Counted from the stretch's first letter, positions 26,221 through 36,988 are shown. The stretch: DNA of 64,000 nt from Ignavibacteriales bacterium (GCA_020635285.1 JACKAB010000009.1:213392-277391); one strand, 5' to 3'. A program made the numbers and translations. Notes: a model not told the origin generated them from the sequence alone.

Positions 26221-27216
26221 TTGAAAAAAAGTTATAAAGATTCCGGTGTTGACATAAAAGCTGGAGAAGAAACGGTTGAAAGTATAAAATCAGTTGTAGC
26301 ATCTACATTCAATAAAAATGTTTTAACGGGAATTGGACATTTTGGCGCATTGTATGAACTTGACCTTTCAGGATATAAAAATCCAGTATTGGTTAGCAGT
26401 GTTGACGGAGTTGGAACCAAACTTAAGGTAGCAATAGATTCAGGAATAAATAACACTGTTGGGCAAGATCTAGTAAATCATTGTGTAAACGATATTGCGG
26501 TTTGTGGTGCTAAACCGTTGTATTTTATGGACTATATGGCATTTGGAAAATTAGATAAGAATATTGCTGCTGACATAGTAAAAGGTTTTGCAAAAGCTTG
26601 TAAGGAAAATCAGACGGCTTTAATTGGTGGTGAAACTGCAGAAATGCCCGGTCTTTATGCAGAGAAAGATTATGATTTATCAGGGACGATTGTCGGAATT
26701 GTAGATAAAAATAAAATTGTAGATGGTAGCAAAATTAAAAAAGGTGATATACTAATCGGGTTTGAATCTAATGGATTGCACACAAATGGTTATTCTCTTG
26801 CTAGAAAAGTTTTGTTTGAAAAATATACACTTGATGAAAATATTGAAGAGTTGAATTCTAATCTAAAAACGGAATTGTTAAAGGTTCATAAATCCTATTT
26901 AAATGTAATTCAAAATTTAATTTCTAAATCAGAAGTAAAAGCTTTCTCGCACATAACCGGTGGGGGAATTATTGGTAACACAAAGCGGGTTGTACCAAAT
27001 GAATTAAAAATAAAAATAGATTGGAATTCGTGGAAAGTACCGGAAGTATTTAATCTAATTCAAAAGACTGGTGAGATAGAAGATGATGAAATGAGAATGG
27101 TATTTAATATGGGTATTGGCTTAATTGCCATTGTTGATAAAAATGATGTTTCAAATGTTGAAGAAATCTGCAAAAAAATAAATGAAAATCCAATTATAAT
27201 TGGCGAAATAGAATAG
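26221..27216 (+). CDS. purM: Phosphoribosylformylglycinamidine cyclo-ligase
   Basis: PurM closes the imidazole ring to make aminoimidazole ribotide in purine synthesis, using ATP. The 331-residue protein has Y-K-D-S-G-V-D-I at the N-terminus, then S-S-V-D-G-V-G-T-K-L-K-V, the N-D-I-A-V-C-G-A-K-P-L-Y-F-M-D-Y block, G-G-E-T-A-E-M-P-G-L-Y and H-I-T-G-G-G-I-I-G-N, all canonical. The start is TTG with AAGGA nine bases upstream. It is transcribed divergently from hrcA and followed 35 bases later by the TatD-radical SAM gene; no other purine gene is adjacent. Confidence 0.95.
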   Translation: MKKSYKDSGVDIKAGEETVESIKSVVASTFNKNVLTGIGHFGALYELDLSGYKNPVLVSSVDGVGTKLKVAIDSGINNTVGQDLVNHCVNDIAVCGAKPLYFMDYMAFGKLDKNIAADIVKGFAKACKENQTALIGGETAEMPGLYAEKDYDLSGTIVGIVDKNKIVDGSKIKKGDILIGFESNGLHTNGYSLARKVLFEKYTLDENIEELNSNLKTELLKVHKSYLNVIQNLISKSEVKAFSHITGGGIIGNTKRVVPNELKIKIDWNSWKVPEVFNLIQKTGEIEDDEMRMVFNMGIGLIAIVDKNDVSNVEEICKKINENPIIIGEIE

Positions 27217-27251
27217 AAAAAGAATAGAAAAAGATTGGAGCAAACCTTAAC

Positions 27252-28607
27252 ATGTTTATTGATACTCACGCACACCTTTACTACCCAAATTTTAATGGAG
27301 AAATTGAGCAAGTTATTGAACGAGCCAACATGGCTGGAGTAAAATATATTTTAACTCCAGGCACTGATTTAGTAACATCTAAAAAAGCAATAGACTTAGC
27401 CGAAAAATTTGAGGGAGTTTATGCTGCGGTTGGCGTTCATCCACATGATACAACTGAATGGAAAAATTCTGATTTAGATATTCTTAAAGATTTTGCAAAA
27501 AATCCAAAAGTTGTAGCCATTGGCGAAATTGGATTGGATTACTATTATGATTTTTCGCCTAAAGAAATTCAGTTAACGGCATTTAAAGCTCAAATAGAAT
27601 TAGCACTAAAATTAGATTTACCAATAATTGTTCACAATAGAGAATCTAATGACGATATTATGAACATTATTAGAAGTTTTAAAAAGACAAAATTACGTGC
27701 GCAATTTCATTGTTTTGCTGGAAGTAAGGAAGACGCCAAAGAGTTGATTTCAATGGGGCATTACATTTCCTTTACTGGTAATATTACATTCAAAAAGGCT
27801 GATAATTTAAGGGAAGTTTTGCAGAGTGTTAATCTGGATAAAGTACTTTTAGAAACTGATTCACCTTTTATGACTCCCGTTCCATACCGTGGAAAAAGAA
27901 ACGAACCATCAAACATTCCTTTAATTGCAGAATCAATTTCAGAAATTAAAACTGTTTCAATGGATGATCTTGCTCGAAATACAAATTACAATGCTTTCAA
28001 ACTTTTTGGGATTGGAGAAAAACCAGAAGTAAGTTTTACATATAAAATTGGGAATTCGCTTTATATAAATGTTACAAATAGATGCAATGCAGATTGTGTT
28101 TTCTGTGATAGAAAAGGAGAAGCTGTTTTAGAAGGCTATAATCTAAAAATGGAAAAATCCCAAGAACCAGAAGCTGAAGTTTATATCAAACAAATTGGCG
28201 ATCCTAAAAAGTATAAAGAAATAGTTTTTTGTGGTTACGGAGAACCGACAATTCGTTGGGATGTTGTAAAAGAAATTGCAAAGTACGTAAAAGATAATGG
28301 AGGAATGACAAGAATTAATACCGACGGTCATGGAAATTTTATTAATAAAAAAGATATAACTCCAGAACTTGCCGGATTGATAGATGTTGTTTCTATAAGC
28401 CTTAATTCCACTGATCCAAATCAATATGCAGAGTTAATGAAAGTTAAGCCGGAAATGCATGAAGAAATGTTAGACTTTGCTAGAAAAGCAAAAGAGTTTG
28501 CTAAAGTTGTTTTATCAATTGTAGATATAGCTGAGGTTGACAAACAAAAAGCTAAAGACTTGGTTAAAGAAATTGGAGTTGATTTTAGAGAGCGGGCTTA
28601 TTTCTAA
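27252..28607 (+). CDS. TatD-family nuclease fused to a radical SAM domain
   Basis: One uninterrupted 451-residue frame encodes two enzymes. Residues 1-255 are a TatD metal-dependent hydrolase with metal ligands H6 and H8 (T-H-A-H), E92 (G-E-I-G-L-D-Y), H128, H153 and D203 (E-T-D-S-P). Residues about 265-451 are a radical SAM domain with the cluster motif C278-x3-C282-x2-C285 (C-N-A-D-C-V-F-C) and G-Y-G-E-P-T. TatD enzymes are 3'-5' exonucleases. A stand-alone 'TatD-associated radical SAM' family is known next to tatD genes, and here the two are joined. The substrate of the radical SAM part is unknown. The next gene starts directly after its stop. Confidence 0.92.
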   Translation: MFIDTHAHLYYPNFNGEIEQVIERANMAGVKYILTPGTDLVTSKKAIDLAEKFEGVYAAVGVHPHDTTEWKNSDLDILKDFAKNPKVVAIGEIGLDYYYDFSPKEIQLTAFKAQIELALKLDLPIIVHNRESNDDIMNIIRSFKKTKLRAQFHCFAGSKEDAKELISMGHYISFTGNITFKKADNLREVLQSVNLDKVLLETDSPFMTPVPYRGKRNEPSNIPLIAESISEIKTVSMDDLARNTNYNAFKLFGIGEKPEVSFTYKIGNSLYINVTNRCNADCVFCDRKGEAVLEGYNLKMEKSQEPEAEVYIKQIGDPKKYKEIVFCGYGEPTIRWDVVKEIAKYVKDNGGMTRINTDGHGNFINKKDITPELAGLIDVVSISLNSTDPNQYAELMKVKPEMHEEMLDFARKAKEFAKVVLSIVDIAEVDKQKAKDLVKEIGVDFRERAYF

Positions 28608-30039
28608 ATGAATACTAAAATAAAAAATAATACTAATTTCCGTTTTATTTTTTTCATCTCAAATATTTGCTCAACAATTTAATGAAAAAATAAAAGAAGA
28701 ATTGGATGAAATCCTTGAAGACAAATATTTTCAGTCAACAATTCTCTCTGCCAAAATATATGATTTAACAGCGGATGAATTGCTCTATCAAAAGATGAAA
28801 AATTCTTACTTCGTCCAGCTTCAAATATGAAAGTACTTACATCTGCTGCCGGATTAGAATTTTTAGGAACAGAATATACTTTTTAAAACTTCTGTTTATC
28901 ACACGGGAATTATAATTGATTCTGTTTGCTATGGAGATCTAATTGTTGAGGGAGGATTTGATCCAGACTTTACCAGCAAGGATTTAGATACACTCGTAAT
29001 GCAAATAAGAAAGTTTGGAATTAATGAAATTAGAGGAAACGTTTACGGTGATGTTTCTAAAATGGATTCATTATTTTGGGGAAATGGATGGATGTGGGAT
29101 GATGATCCTTCTTCAGATTTTCCATACATGACACCTTTAATTATTAATGATGCATGTATCAAAATTGCTTACCAACCCGGATTAATAAAAAAAGAAGTCG
29201 TTTGTAGTTTAGTGCCAAACACAAACTATTTTGATATTTCAAATACATCAATAACCACTAAGCAAGATACTTCCAATTTTGAAATAACAAGGGACTGGCT
29301 TAACCGTGGTAATGAAATAATAATAAAAGGTGATTTATCTTATAGAGCTAAGCCAGATACCGTTATGATAAATATTGTTAATCCGGAATATTATTTTTTA
29401 TATCTGTTAAAAGAAAATTTAGAAAATCGCAAAATAAAATTTGAAGGAAATCTAGATACTTTAACAGTTCCTGAATTTTCCACACTTATTTATACTAAAG
29501 AAAGAAAATTTGGTGAAGTAATAAATAATTTAAATAAGGAAAGTGATAACCTAAGTGCCGAAATGACTTTGCGGGCATTAGCTTTGCAGTATTTTGATAA
29601 ACCAGCAACTGCAAGAAAAGGTGTTGATATGATTGATAGCTTGATTGCAAGAGCAAAATTAAATTATAGTAACTATGTTTTAGTAGATGGCTCAGGAGTT
29701 TCTCATTATAATTTAGTCTCAACTGAATTATTGGTTGGTGTTTTGAAATACATGTTCTATAAATCAAAAGATAACTATTCAATTTTGAAAAATTCATTTC
29801 CCATTGCAGGTGTTGATGGAACTCTTGAAAATAGAATGAGAAATACAAAAGCCTTTAAAAATGTTCATGCAAAAACGGGTACATTAAGCGGAGTAAGCAC
29901 AATCTCCGGATATTTAAAATCCGCAAATAATCATGATATCGCTGTTGCAATATTTATGCAAAATTTTAAAGGCAGTGCCAGAATTGCAAGATCTTATCAA
30001 GATAAAATTTTAGTTTTTTTAAGTAAACTAAAAATTTAA
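28608..30039 (+). pseudogene. dacB: D-Ala-D-Ala carboxypeptidase (PBP4/DacB), frameshifted N-terminus
   Basis: The product is an S13-family peptidase that trims peptidoglycan in the periplasm. The main frame (28999-30039) has the S-D-N triad (E-S-D-N-L-S-A) and H-A-K-T-G-T-L-S-G-V. The nucleophile motif S-x-x-K (P-A-S-N-M-K-V-L-T-S) is upstream in another frame near 28825, and a signal peptide (I-S-V-L-F-F-S-S-Q-I-F-A-Q) in a third. Three single-base corrections in A/T runs (about 28625, 28795 and 28885) rejoin everything into about 475 residues. All catalytic motifs survive, so I expect a working gene. It abuts the stop of the TatD fusion. Confidence 0.85.
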
Positions 30040-30133
30040 TTAGTAATTGTTCTAAAGCTGAAAAAGCTGAAAAACAATAAAAAATCAAATATTCAAATCC
30101 ATAAATTTGCATAAACCACTAAAATGTTAATAA

Positions 30134-30976
30134 ATGAAAAACTATAAAGAATTCAAAATAAAAGCAGAACCATTTAACATCGATCTTCTTTCAGGCACTC
30201 TATGGGAATTAGATATTTTAGGAATAAATGAATTTGATGACTACTTAACAATTTTCGTTTATGAAGATTCAGAAATTGATTCTAAAACTATTGAGGAATT
30301 GCTTCAAAATTTAAAAAAAGAAAATCTCTTAAATTCTTTTTCGATTGAGGTTGAAGAAATTATTAGCAAAAATTGGAATGAAGAATGGGAGAAAAACGTA
30401 AATATTATTGAAGTATCTGATAGAATAATCATTAAACCAACTTTTAGAGAATTAACCCCAAAGAAAAACCAAATTGTAATTACTATCGATCCTAAAATGT
30501 CATTCGGGACGGGCGAACATCAAACGACCAAAATTGTTTTAATGCTGCTTGAAAAATATATTAAGAATGATATTACTGTTTTAGATTTAGGGAGTGGAAC
30601 AGGAGTTTTGGGAATTGCTGCATCAAAACTTGGAGCAGCAAAAATAATTTGTTTAGATAATGATGAATGGTGTTATATTAATGCCAAAGAAAACGTCGAA
30701 AAGAATGATGTTAATAACGTTGAAGTTATTGAAGGTGAAATTGAAAAGATTGATGATGCTAAATTCGATTTGATTTTAGCAAATATTAATAAAAATATAT
30801 TAATTGATGTAAAAGAAAAATTAGTTGGATCTTGTAATAAAGGAGGATTAATTATTCTTAGCGGATTGCTAGTTTCCGATAAAGAAGAAATTGAAAGGCA
30901 GTATTCAAAATTGGGAATAACTGCCTTAGAATTTCTCCAAATTGATGAGTGGATTGGAATCGTTTTCCAGAATTAA
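30134..30976 (+). CDS. prmA: Ribosomal protein L11 methyltransferase
   Basis: PrmA methylates lysines and the N-terminus of ribosomal protein L11. The 280-residue protein has a variable N-terminal substrate-binding domain, then the family motifs F-G-T-G-E-H-Q-T-T, the SAM-binding V-L-D-L-G-S-G-T-G-V-L-G-I-A-A, and L-I-L-A-N-I-N-K-N-I-L. Its last four bases overlap the end of the marR gene on the other strand. The 94 bases before the start hold a short direct repeat (agctgaaa twice) but no clear ribosome-binding site. Confidence 0.94.
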   Translation: MKNYKEFKIKAEPFNIDLLSGTLWELDILGINEFDDYLTIFVYEDSEIDSKTIEELLQNLKKENLLNSFSIEVEEIISKNWNEEWEKNVNIIEVSDRIIIKPTFRELTPKKNQIVITIDPKMSFGTGEHQTTKIVLMLLEKYIKNDITVLDLGSGTGVLGIAASKLGAAKIICLDNDEWCYINAKENVEKNDVNNVEVIEGEIEKIDDAKFDLILANINKNILIDVKEKLVGSCNKGGLIILSGLLVSDKEEIERQYSKLGITALEFLQIDEWIGIVFQN

Positions 30977-31401
30977 GAAGCAAGTTTTTCTAATAATCCA
31001 GCAAGTTGCTTAATTTCTGTATCTGTTAGTTTTTTAGAAAACTCATTCAGACTTTTAACGTGTTCCGGATATATTTTTTCGAGTTTCTGTTTACCTTTGG
31101 CTGTTAATTCAGCATTAATAACTCTTCTATCTGTTTTGGAGTGAACTCGTTTTACAAGATCATCCTTTTCTAAGTTATCCATTACACAAGTAATGTTAGC
31201 GCCGGTAACCATTAACTCGTCACTAATTTTTTTTAATGGAATAGATCCATTTTTCATAAGCACATCTAACACACCAAATTGCGGACTGGTTAATTTTTCA
31301 GTACTAAGATGTTTAGATTGTACTTTTTTTAGTTTATCGTGAGCTTTGCCCACTAGATTATAGAGCTCAACTATTTGTAGCTCTTTACCAGATTTTGCCA
31401 T
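30973..31401 (-). CDS. MarR-family transcriptional regulator
   Basis: A 142-residue winged-helix regulator. The recognition region reads T-S-P-Q-F-G-V-L-D-V-L, L-K-K-I-S-D-E-L-M-V-T-G-A-N-I-T, and the wing is V-K-R-V-H-S-K-T-D-R-R-V-I-N-A-E-L-T-A-K-G, matching MarR proteins throughout. MarR dimers usually repress nearby genes and release DNA on binding small phenolic ligands or oxidation. There are no cysteines, so a thiol switch is unlikely. The YgjP-like gene lies 17 bases upstream on the same strand. Target unknown. Confidence 0.9.
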   Translation of the reverse strand: MAKSGKELQIVELYNLVGKAHDKLKKVQSKHLSTEKLTSPQFGVLDVLMKNGSIPLKKISDELMVTGANITCVMDNLEKDDLVKRVHSKTDRRVINAELTAKGKQKLEKIYPEHVKSLNEFSKKLTDTEIKQLAGLLEKLAS

Positions 31402-31418
31402 TTGACCCCCGTCGGTTA

Positions 31419-32093
31419 TTAAAGGATTATTTTATTCAACTCTTTTCTGTAGACGTTATACTCAGGAACAATGCTGTTTACAAGCTTCCAAAATTTAGCC
31501 GAGTGATTCATTTCTTTTAAGTGGCATAATTCATGAATAATAACATAATCAATAACATCATAGTTAAAATACATTAGTTTTACGTTAAAAGACAATATTT
31601 TTTTACTCGAGCAGCTTCCCCATCGTGAGGTAAGATTTTTAAGTTGCAGACCTTTAAACTGGAATTTATATTTATCAGCAAGTTCTTTAACTCTCTGAGG
31701 GATATAGTTCTCAGCTTGTATTTTCAGCCATCCAAAGAACAATTCATCATCAGAAAATTCATTTATAGAATTTTTTTGTACTATTAATCTATCATTTTTG
31801 AAGATATATTTCAATCTCTTATTATTGATACTCTCTTTTTTAATTAAATCAATATTATTACCTAAATAATAATATTTGTTTTTCTGAAATTTTAAAAGGT
31901 CTAATTTTTTCTCAATCCAACTGCTATTATTTTTTACAAATTTTTTAGCAACTAAATAAGGTACATATTTAGGTAATGAAACCTTGATTTTCCCATCTTT
32001 ATTTATTCTTAATTTAATATTTCTAGATGTACTGTATTTTTGCATTTCATACTTAAATGAATTGCCGTTAATTTCAATTTCTTCTTCTCGCAT
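31419..32093 (-). CDS. YgjP-like zinc metallopeptidase (DUF45)
   Basis: A 224-residue cytosolic protein with the zinc signature H-E-L-C-H-L-K-E-M-N-H-S (HExxH plus a third histidine five residues on), preceded by R-W-G-S-C-S and followed by F-W-K-L-V, the hallmarks of the DUF45/YgjP group. Members are SprT-like metalloproteases, and one branch hydrolyses UTP; the actual substrate is not established here. It is the first gene of a two-gene reverse-strand unit with marR and is divergent from menF. Confidence 0.85.
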   Translation of the reverse strand: MREEEIEINGNSFKYEMQKYSTSRNIKLRINKDGKIKVSLPKYVPYLVAKKFVKNNSSWIEKKLDLLKFQKNKYYYLGNNIDLIKKESINNKRLKYIFKNDRLIVQKNSINEFSDDELFFGWLKIQAENYIPQRVKELADKYKFQFKGLQLKNLTSRWGSCSSKKILSFNVKLMYFNYDVIDYVIIHELCHLKEMNHSAKFWKLVNSIVPEYNVYRKELNKIIL

Positions 32094-32176
32094 AATTCTT
32101 CAATATTTTGTTGAAAGCTCCCTAAATTAAAATTATATTACTTAGTTTAATCAAATAAATAATTTATAAAATTACT

Positions 32177-33595
32177 GTGCGGCAAAATATAAAATTATTA
32201 AAGAAAGAATTTGAAAATTTTTAATTTCTTCAAGAAAACATTTAAAAAACTCACAAGAAAATAGTTTGATGAGCTGTTTATTTGAGTTTAATGATATTGA
32301 AATTTCAAAATTGATAGATTCTAAATTATTAATTGGCAAAAGTTTTTTTTTATGGAATATTTCTGATGAATTTGAAGAGTTTTTAGGTTTCGATTCAATT
32401 TTAAATATTTCTGAAAATGGATTTAGCAGATTAACCCAAACCAGTGAAAAAGTAAATAATTTGGAGAATAAAATTTTTTCCAATTGGGAAAATGATTGCT
32501 CAATTAATATTCCTTTATTTATGGGCGGAATTAAATTTGCTCCCAGTCAAATAAGTGAAAGATGGAAAGATTATAATGACTCCGACTGGTTCATCCCTCG
32601 GTTTCTTTTTCTTAAAAAGTCGAAACGTAGTTTTATTGTTTACAATTATTTGCACAATGGTAAAGAAGAAAGCGAACATGAAAATGAATTTGATCTTCAT
32701 TTAGAATTTTTAGAAAAATTATTTACAGAAGAGAATTTGAATGACAATTCATCACAACTTGTTAATCCTTTTCACTCAAACTCTGTTGATGAATGGAAGG
32801 AAAAAGTTGATACAGCTTTAAAAAAATATCCCAAGGTGATTTTACAAAAGTAGTACTTTCACGTGAAGTAAATTTGGAGTTAACAAGCAGACCACAATTT
32901 TCAAAATTATTAAATGAACTTAGCATTAAATATCCAAAGTGCTACACTTTTGCTTTTCAAAAAAATGAATCTATTTTTATTGGAACTTCACCAGAAAAAT
33001 TAGCAAAGTTTTCTAACGGCTGGATTGAAGTAGATGCATTAGCTGGATCAGCACCACGCGGTTTAACTTTGGAAGAAGATATTAAATACGAACAATTTTT
33101 ACTAACAGTAAAAAAAATATAAATGAGCAGCAATCAGTTGTAAATTTTATAACTAATTTAATAAAAAATATTTCAGATGAAATTTATTTTGATGAGAAAC
33201 CAATTATTAGAAAACTTCCAAACATCCAGCATTTGTGGACATTAATAAAAGCTAAGATGAATAAAAATTACAAAATTTTTGATGTTCTATTAAAACTTCA
33301 TCCAACTCCAGCAATCTGTGGAACCCCATGGAATGTTGCACAAAAATATATTTTAGATGTTGAAGAACATGATCGCGGTTTATACTCCGGTAATATTGGC
33401 TGGTTTAATTATAATGGAAGCGGTGAGTTTGCAGTTGGAATCCGTTCTGCGCTAATTAAAGATACTCAACTTTATGCATACTCTGGCTGTGGAATTGTTG
33501 AAGGTTCAGAACCGCAATCAGAATTTGAAGAATCCGAAATAAAACTAAAACCAATCCTTTCATTATTTGTTGATGAAAAAATTTATCAATCGTAA
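32177..33595 (+). pseudogene. menF: Isochorismate synthase MenF, split by frameshifts
   Basis: MenF converts chorismate to isochorismate, entering menaquinone synthesis. Three open pieces (32266-32853, 32874-33122 and 33233-33595) join when single A residues are restored in runs near 32845 and 33115. The joined protein shows D-A-L-A-G-S-A-P-R-G, H-L-W-T-L-I-K-A, L-H-P-T-P-A-I-C-G-T-P and S-G-N-I-G-W-F, the chorismate-enzyme core with its magnesium and base residues. A further T missing near 32220 would extend the N-terminus to a GTG at 32177 (K-L-L-K-K-E-F-E-N-F). About 475 residues in all. The 3' end overlaps the start of menD. All breaks are in homopolymers, so the gene is probably intact in the organism. 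Confidence 0.85.
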
Positions 33596-35314
33596 TTATT
33601 TTTGGTCCAGCATTTTTGTTGAACAGCTTTTGCAGTTTGATATTAAGCATGTTTGTATCTCACCAGGTTCACGAAATACACCACTGACCTTAGCATTTGC
33701 TAATAATAAAAAATTTAAAAAATACATTCATGTTGATGAAAGATCTTCAGGATTTTTTGCGCTGGGGATTGCAAAAAAAACAAACAAACCTGTTGTACTT
33801 GTAACCACTTCAGGCACGGCTGTTGCTGAACTATATCCTTACAATTATTGAGGCTTATAATCAAAGGATTCCATTGATTATTTGCACTGCGGATAGACCT
33901 GCTTACCTAAGAAACACCGGAGCAAACCAGACAATCAATCAAGATAATATTTATAAAAATCATATAAGATATTTTTGTGATTTTGGTTTGCCAAGTTTAA
34001 GTACAAGTAAATTAAAATCATTTAGTAATAAAATTGTTAAAGGAATTGTAATTGGTTCAGAGTTAAACAATGGTCCAATTCATTTTAATTTCCCATTTAA
34101 AAAACCTCTTGAACCTGAAATTTTTAGTGATGAAATAAACTATAGAGTTGCCGATTTTATTAAACAAACTAAAAAAGTTAGAAAAGTAATTCCCAATAAT
34201 AATGAAGTTAAAAAAATAATTGAGAAAATAAAGAGTTCAGCAAGAGGAATAATATTTTTAGGATGGGGAAATTTTGATAAAACTTTTTATGAAGCGTTGA
34301 TTAAATTTTCTCAAAATTCAAACTTTCAATTTTTACAGATGGAACAAGCGATTTAAGATTTACATCATCTGACAATAAAAATATTATTGTAAATCACTTG
34401 GCAATTTTACAATCTTTAAGGCTTACGCCGGATCTAATTTTACAATTTGGAAATGCCCCAACTTCTAAAACCGCACTTGAATTCTGGAATAAAACAACAG
34501 CCGATAAATATGTACTCAATAAATTTGGTGATCTAAAAGATTCCTCAAAAAAAGAAAGCCAAAGTTGTAAAAATTGAGATTATAGATTTTTAAATATTGC
34601 AAAATCGAATGATCTTAACAGTACAAGAAGAAAATCTTTTATTGAAAATATTATTGTAATAGATTCAAAAATTGAAAATATAAAAAATCTATTAGTTCAT
34701 AAACTACCTATAAAATATTGAGCCAAAATGGGTTAGTGAATTATTAAACCCAATTCCTAAAAATCGAATCTATTTATTAGTAATAGTTTGCCAATTCGCG
34801 ATTTTGATTTATTTGCTTCTAAAGAGAATAAAAATATTCAAATCTTTACAAATAGAGGCGCAAGCGGAATTGATGGAATAGTTTCAACTGCAAGTGGAAT
34901 TGCTGCCCAATCCAAAGAAAAAACATTTTTAGTAATTGGAGATTTGGCATTTTATCATAATTTAACGGCTCTATCAACTTTATATGAATTTAAAATTCAC
35001 CTTACAATAATTTTAGTAAATAATAACGGTGGTGGAATTTTCAAAATGCTTCCGGTTGCAAAAACTAAAAATCACTTTGAAAGATATTTTAATACTCCTT
35101 TAAATTTAGATTTTGAAAAAATTGTAAAAAGTTTTAACGGAAATTATTATGCCCCTAAAAATTGGAAAAACATTTCAGCAAAATTTAAAAAGAAGCACAA
35201 ATCAATAAAGGGTATAATAATGTTATTGAACTTAGAACGGATACTATAAAATCAGTTGAGTTTAGAGCTAAATACACACATCTAATTAAACAAGAATTAT
35301 CATCAAAATTATGA
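33573..35314 (+). pseudogene. menD: SEPHCHC synthase MenD, split by frameshifts
   Basis: MenD is a thiamine-diphosphate enzyme joining isochorismate and 2-oxoglutarate. The first piece (from ATG 33573) has S-P-G-S-R-N-T-P-L, D-E-R-S-S-G-F-F-A-L-G-I-A and T-S-G-T-A-V-A-E. The middle (33823-34356) has C-T-A-D-R-P and N-G-P-I-H-F-N-F-P. The last (34788-35249) has N-R-G-A-S-G-I-D-G-I-V-S, G-D-L-A-F-Y-H-N and N-N-N-G-G-G-I-F. Breaks near 33840, 34340, 34560, 34720 and 35190 separate them. The reading frame ends V-E-F-R-A-K-Y-T-H-L-I-K-Q at a TGA at 35312-35314 that overlaps the menH ATG. Total about 580 residues, as expected. Confidence 0.85.
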
Positions 35315-36150
35315 TTCTAAAAATTGATGATATTGCTTATAATATTTATTACGAAGCCGAAAACATTTCTTCAAAAACTCCAATTGTTTTTCTTCACGGA
35401 TTTACCGGCAATTTAAATGATTGGAAATTTTTAATTAATAAACTTCCACCCGAGTTTACGCCTGTTACAATTGACTTAATTGGACACGGTAAAAGTTCAT
35501 CTCCAGATAGTCTAAAATATTATTCTTCTAAATCACAAATTATTTTTCTTAATAAAATTTTGAAAAAAAATTGAATCTGACAAATATCATATTGGTTGGT
35601 TACTCAATGGGTGGAAGGTTAACTCTTGATTTTACTTTTGCATTTCCTGAAAAGGTTCAAGCAATTGTTTTAGAAAGCTCTTCTTTTGGACTAACAACAA
35701 AAATTGAAAAAGAAGAAAGAATTATAAATGATAAAAAAATTGCAGAATTAATATCAAAGTCATCTATAGAAGATTTTATAACTTATTGGATGAATATTCC
35801 TTTGTTTAATTCCTTAAAAAGTTTATCAAAAAAAAAATATGAAAAAATTGTTAAAGAAAAAAAATCAATCTAATAATTCAATAGGTTTGAAAAATTCCTT
35901 GCTTGGATTTAGTACCGGTAAAATGAAAAATTATTTTAAATTGGCAAATAAAATAAATCAAAAAGCATTATTAATAACCGGTGAACTTGATAATAAATTT
36001 ACTAATATTGCGGAGAAGGCAATCAATATTTTACCCAATGCAAATTTCGTTAAAGTTAAAAATGCAGGTCATAATGTTCATTTAGAAAAACCACAAGAAT
36101 TTCTTAAATTGCTTAATGCGTTTTTATTAAATATTAGGGATAATAAATGA
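35311..36150 (+). pseudogene. menH: SHCHC synthase MenH (alpha/beta hydrolase), frameshifted
   Basis: MenH eliminates pyruvate from SEPHCHC. Three pieces (35311-35574, 35571-35873, 35839-36150) show the oxyanion region F-L-H-G-F-T-G-N, the nucleophile elbow V-G-Y-S-M-G-G-R, an acid-bearing strand A-L-L-I-T-G-E-L-D and the catalytic histidine N-A-G-H-N-V-H-L-E-K-P, all alpha/beta-hydrolase landmarks of MenH. A missing A at about 35568 and a gain or loss in the A run near 35865 explain the breaks. Rejoined length is about 275 residues. Start and stop overlap menD and menB by ATGA, so translation is coupled. Confidence 0.85.
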
Positions 36151-36980
36151 GTTTTAATTGGAAAAAAGTTAAAGAATTTAAAGACATCATTTACGAAAAG
36201 AATGAAGGGATTGCAAAAATTACAATCAATCGTCCTGAAAAAAGAAATGCATTTCGTCCGGAAACTGTTAATGAAATGTATGATGCTTTTATTGATTCAA
36301 GAGAAGATCCTGAAGTGGGTGTGATTTTATTAACTGGATATGGTCCAGCCAAAGATGGAAAATATGCATTCTGCTCCGGCGGTGATCAAAAAATAAGAGG
36401 TGATCAAGGTTACGTTGGTGGAGATGGAGTTCCACGATTAAATGTTTTAGATCTACAGAAACTAATACGCAGCATTCCCAAACCGGTAATAGCTTTAGTT
36501 GCTGGATATGCAATTGGAGGAGGGCACGTACTTCATGTTGTTTGCGATTTAACAATTGCTGCCGATAATGCAATTTTTGGGCAAACAGGACCAAAAGTTG
36601 GAAGTTTTGATGGCGGCTTTGGGTCAAGTTATTTAGCAAGGCATGTTGGTCAAAAAAAGGCAAGAGAAATTTGGTATTTATGCCGACAATATAATGCTGA
36701 AGAAGCAGAAAAAATGGGTATGGTAAACAAAGTAGTTCCAGTTGAAAAGTTAGAGGAGGAAGGAATTGCTTGGGCAAAAGAGATTCTACAGCACAGTCCG
36801 CTTGCATTAAGAATGCTAAAATCAGCTTTCAATGCAGAGCTTGATGGTCAAGCTGGAATTCAAGAATTAGCAGGAAATGCTACATTGCTCTACTATATGA
36901 GCGAGGAAGCCCAAGAAGGAAGAAAAGCATACAATGAAAAAAGGAAACCAGATTTCTCTAAATTTCCAAGAGTACCATAA
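36147..36980 (+). CDS. menB: 1,4-dihydroxy-2-naphthoyl-CoA synthase
   Basis: MenB closes the second ring of the naphthoquinone, converting o-succinylbenzoyl-CoA to DHNA-CoA. The 277-residue crotonase-fold protein has I-N-R-P-E-K-R-N-A-F-R-P, the oxyanion and bicarbonate-site motifs F-C-S-G-G-D-Q-K and V-A-G-Y-A-I-G-G-G-H-V-L-H, Q-T-G-P-K-V-G-S-F-D-G-G-F-G-S, and Y-M-S-E-E-A-Q-E-G-R near the end, which is specific to MenB among crotonases. It is intact and overlaps menH by four bases. menA follows 8 bases later. Confidence 0.97.
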   Translation: MSFNWKKVKEFKDIIYEKNEGIAKITINRPEKRNAFRPETVNEMYDAFIDSREDPEVGVILLTGYGPAKDGKYAFCSGGDQKIRGDQGYVGGDGVPRLNVLDLQKLIRSIPKPVIALVAGYAIGGGHVLHVVCDLTIAADNAIFGQTGPKVGSFDGGFGSSYLARHVGQKKAREIWYLCRQYNAEEAEKMGMVNKVVPVEKLEEEGIAWAKEILQHSPLALRMLKSAFNAELDGQAGIQELAGNATLLYYMSEEAQEGRKAYNEKRKPDFSKFPRVP

Positions 36981-36988
36981 AATAATTC

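Noticed and set aside
32177..36150. Programmed ribosomal frameshifting in menF, menD and menH
   Set aside because: Breaks occur at many unrelated A/T runs, with both gains and losses and no consistent slippery heptamer or following structure; consensus error is simpler.
36289..36807. Reverse-strand open frame of 172 codons inside menB
   Set aside because: menB is a clear, intact enzyme on the plus strand; the reverse frame has leucine-rich nonsense composition and no family motif.
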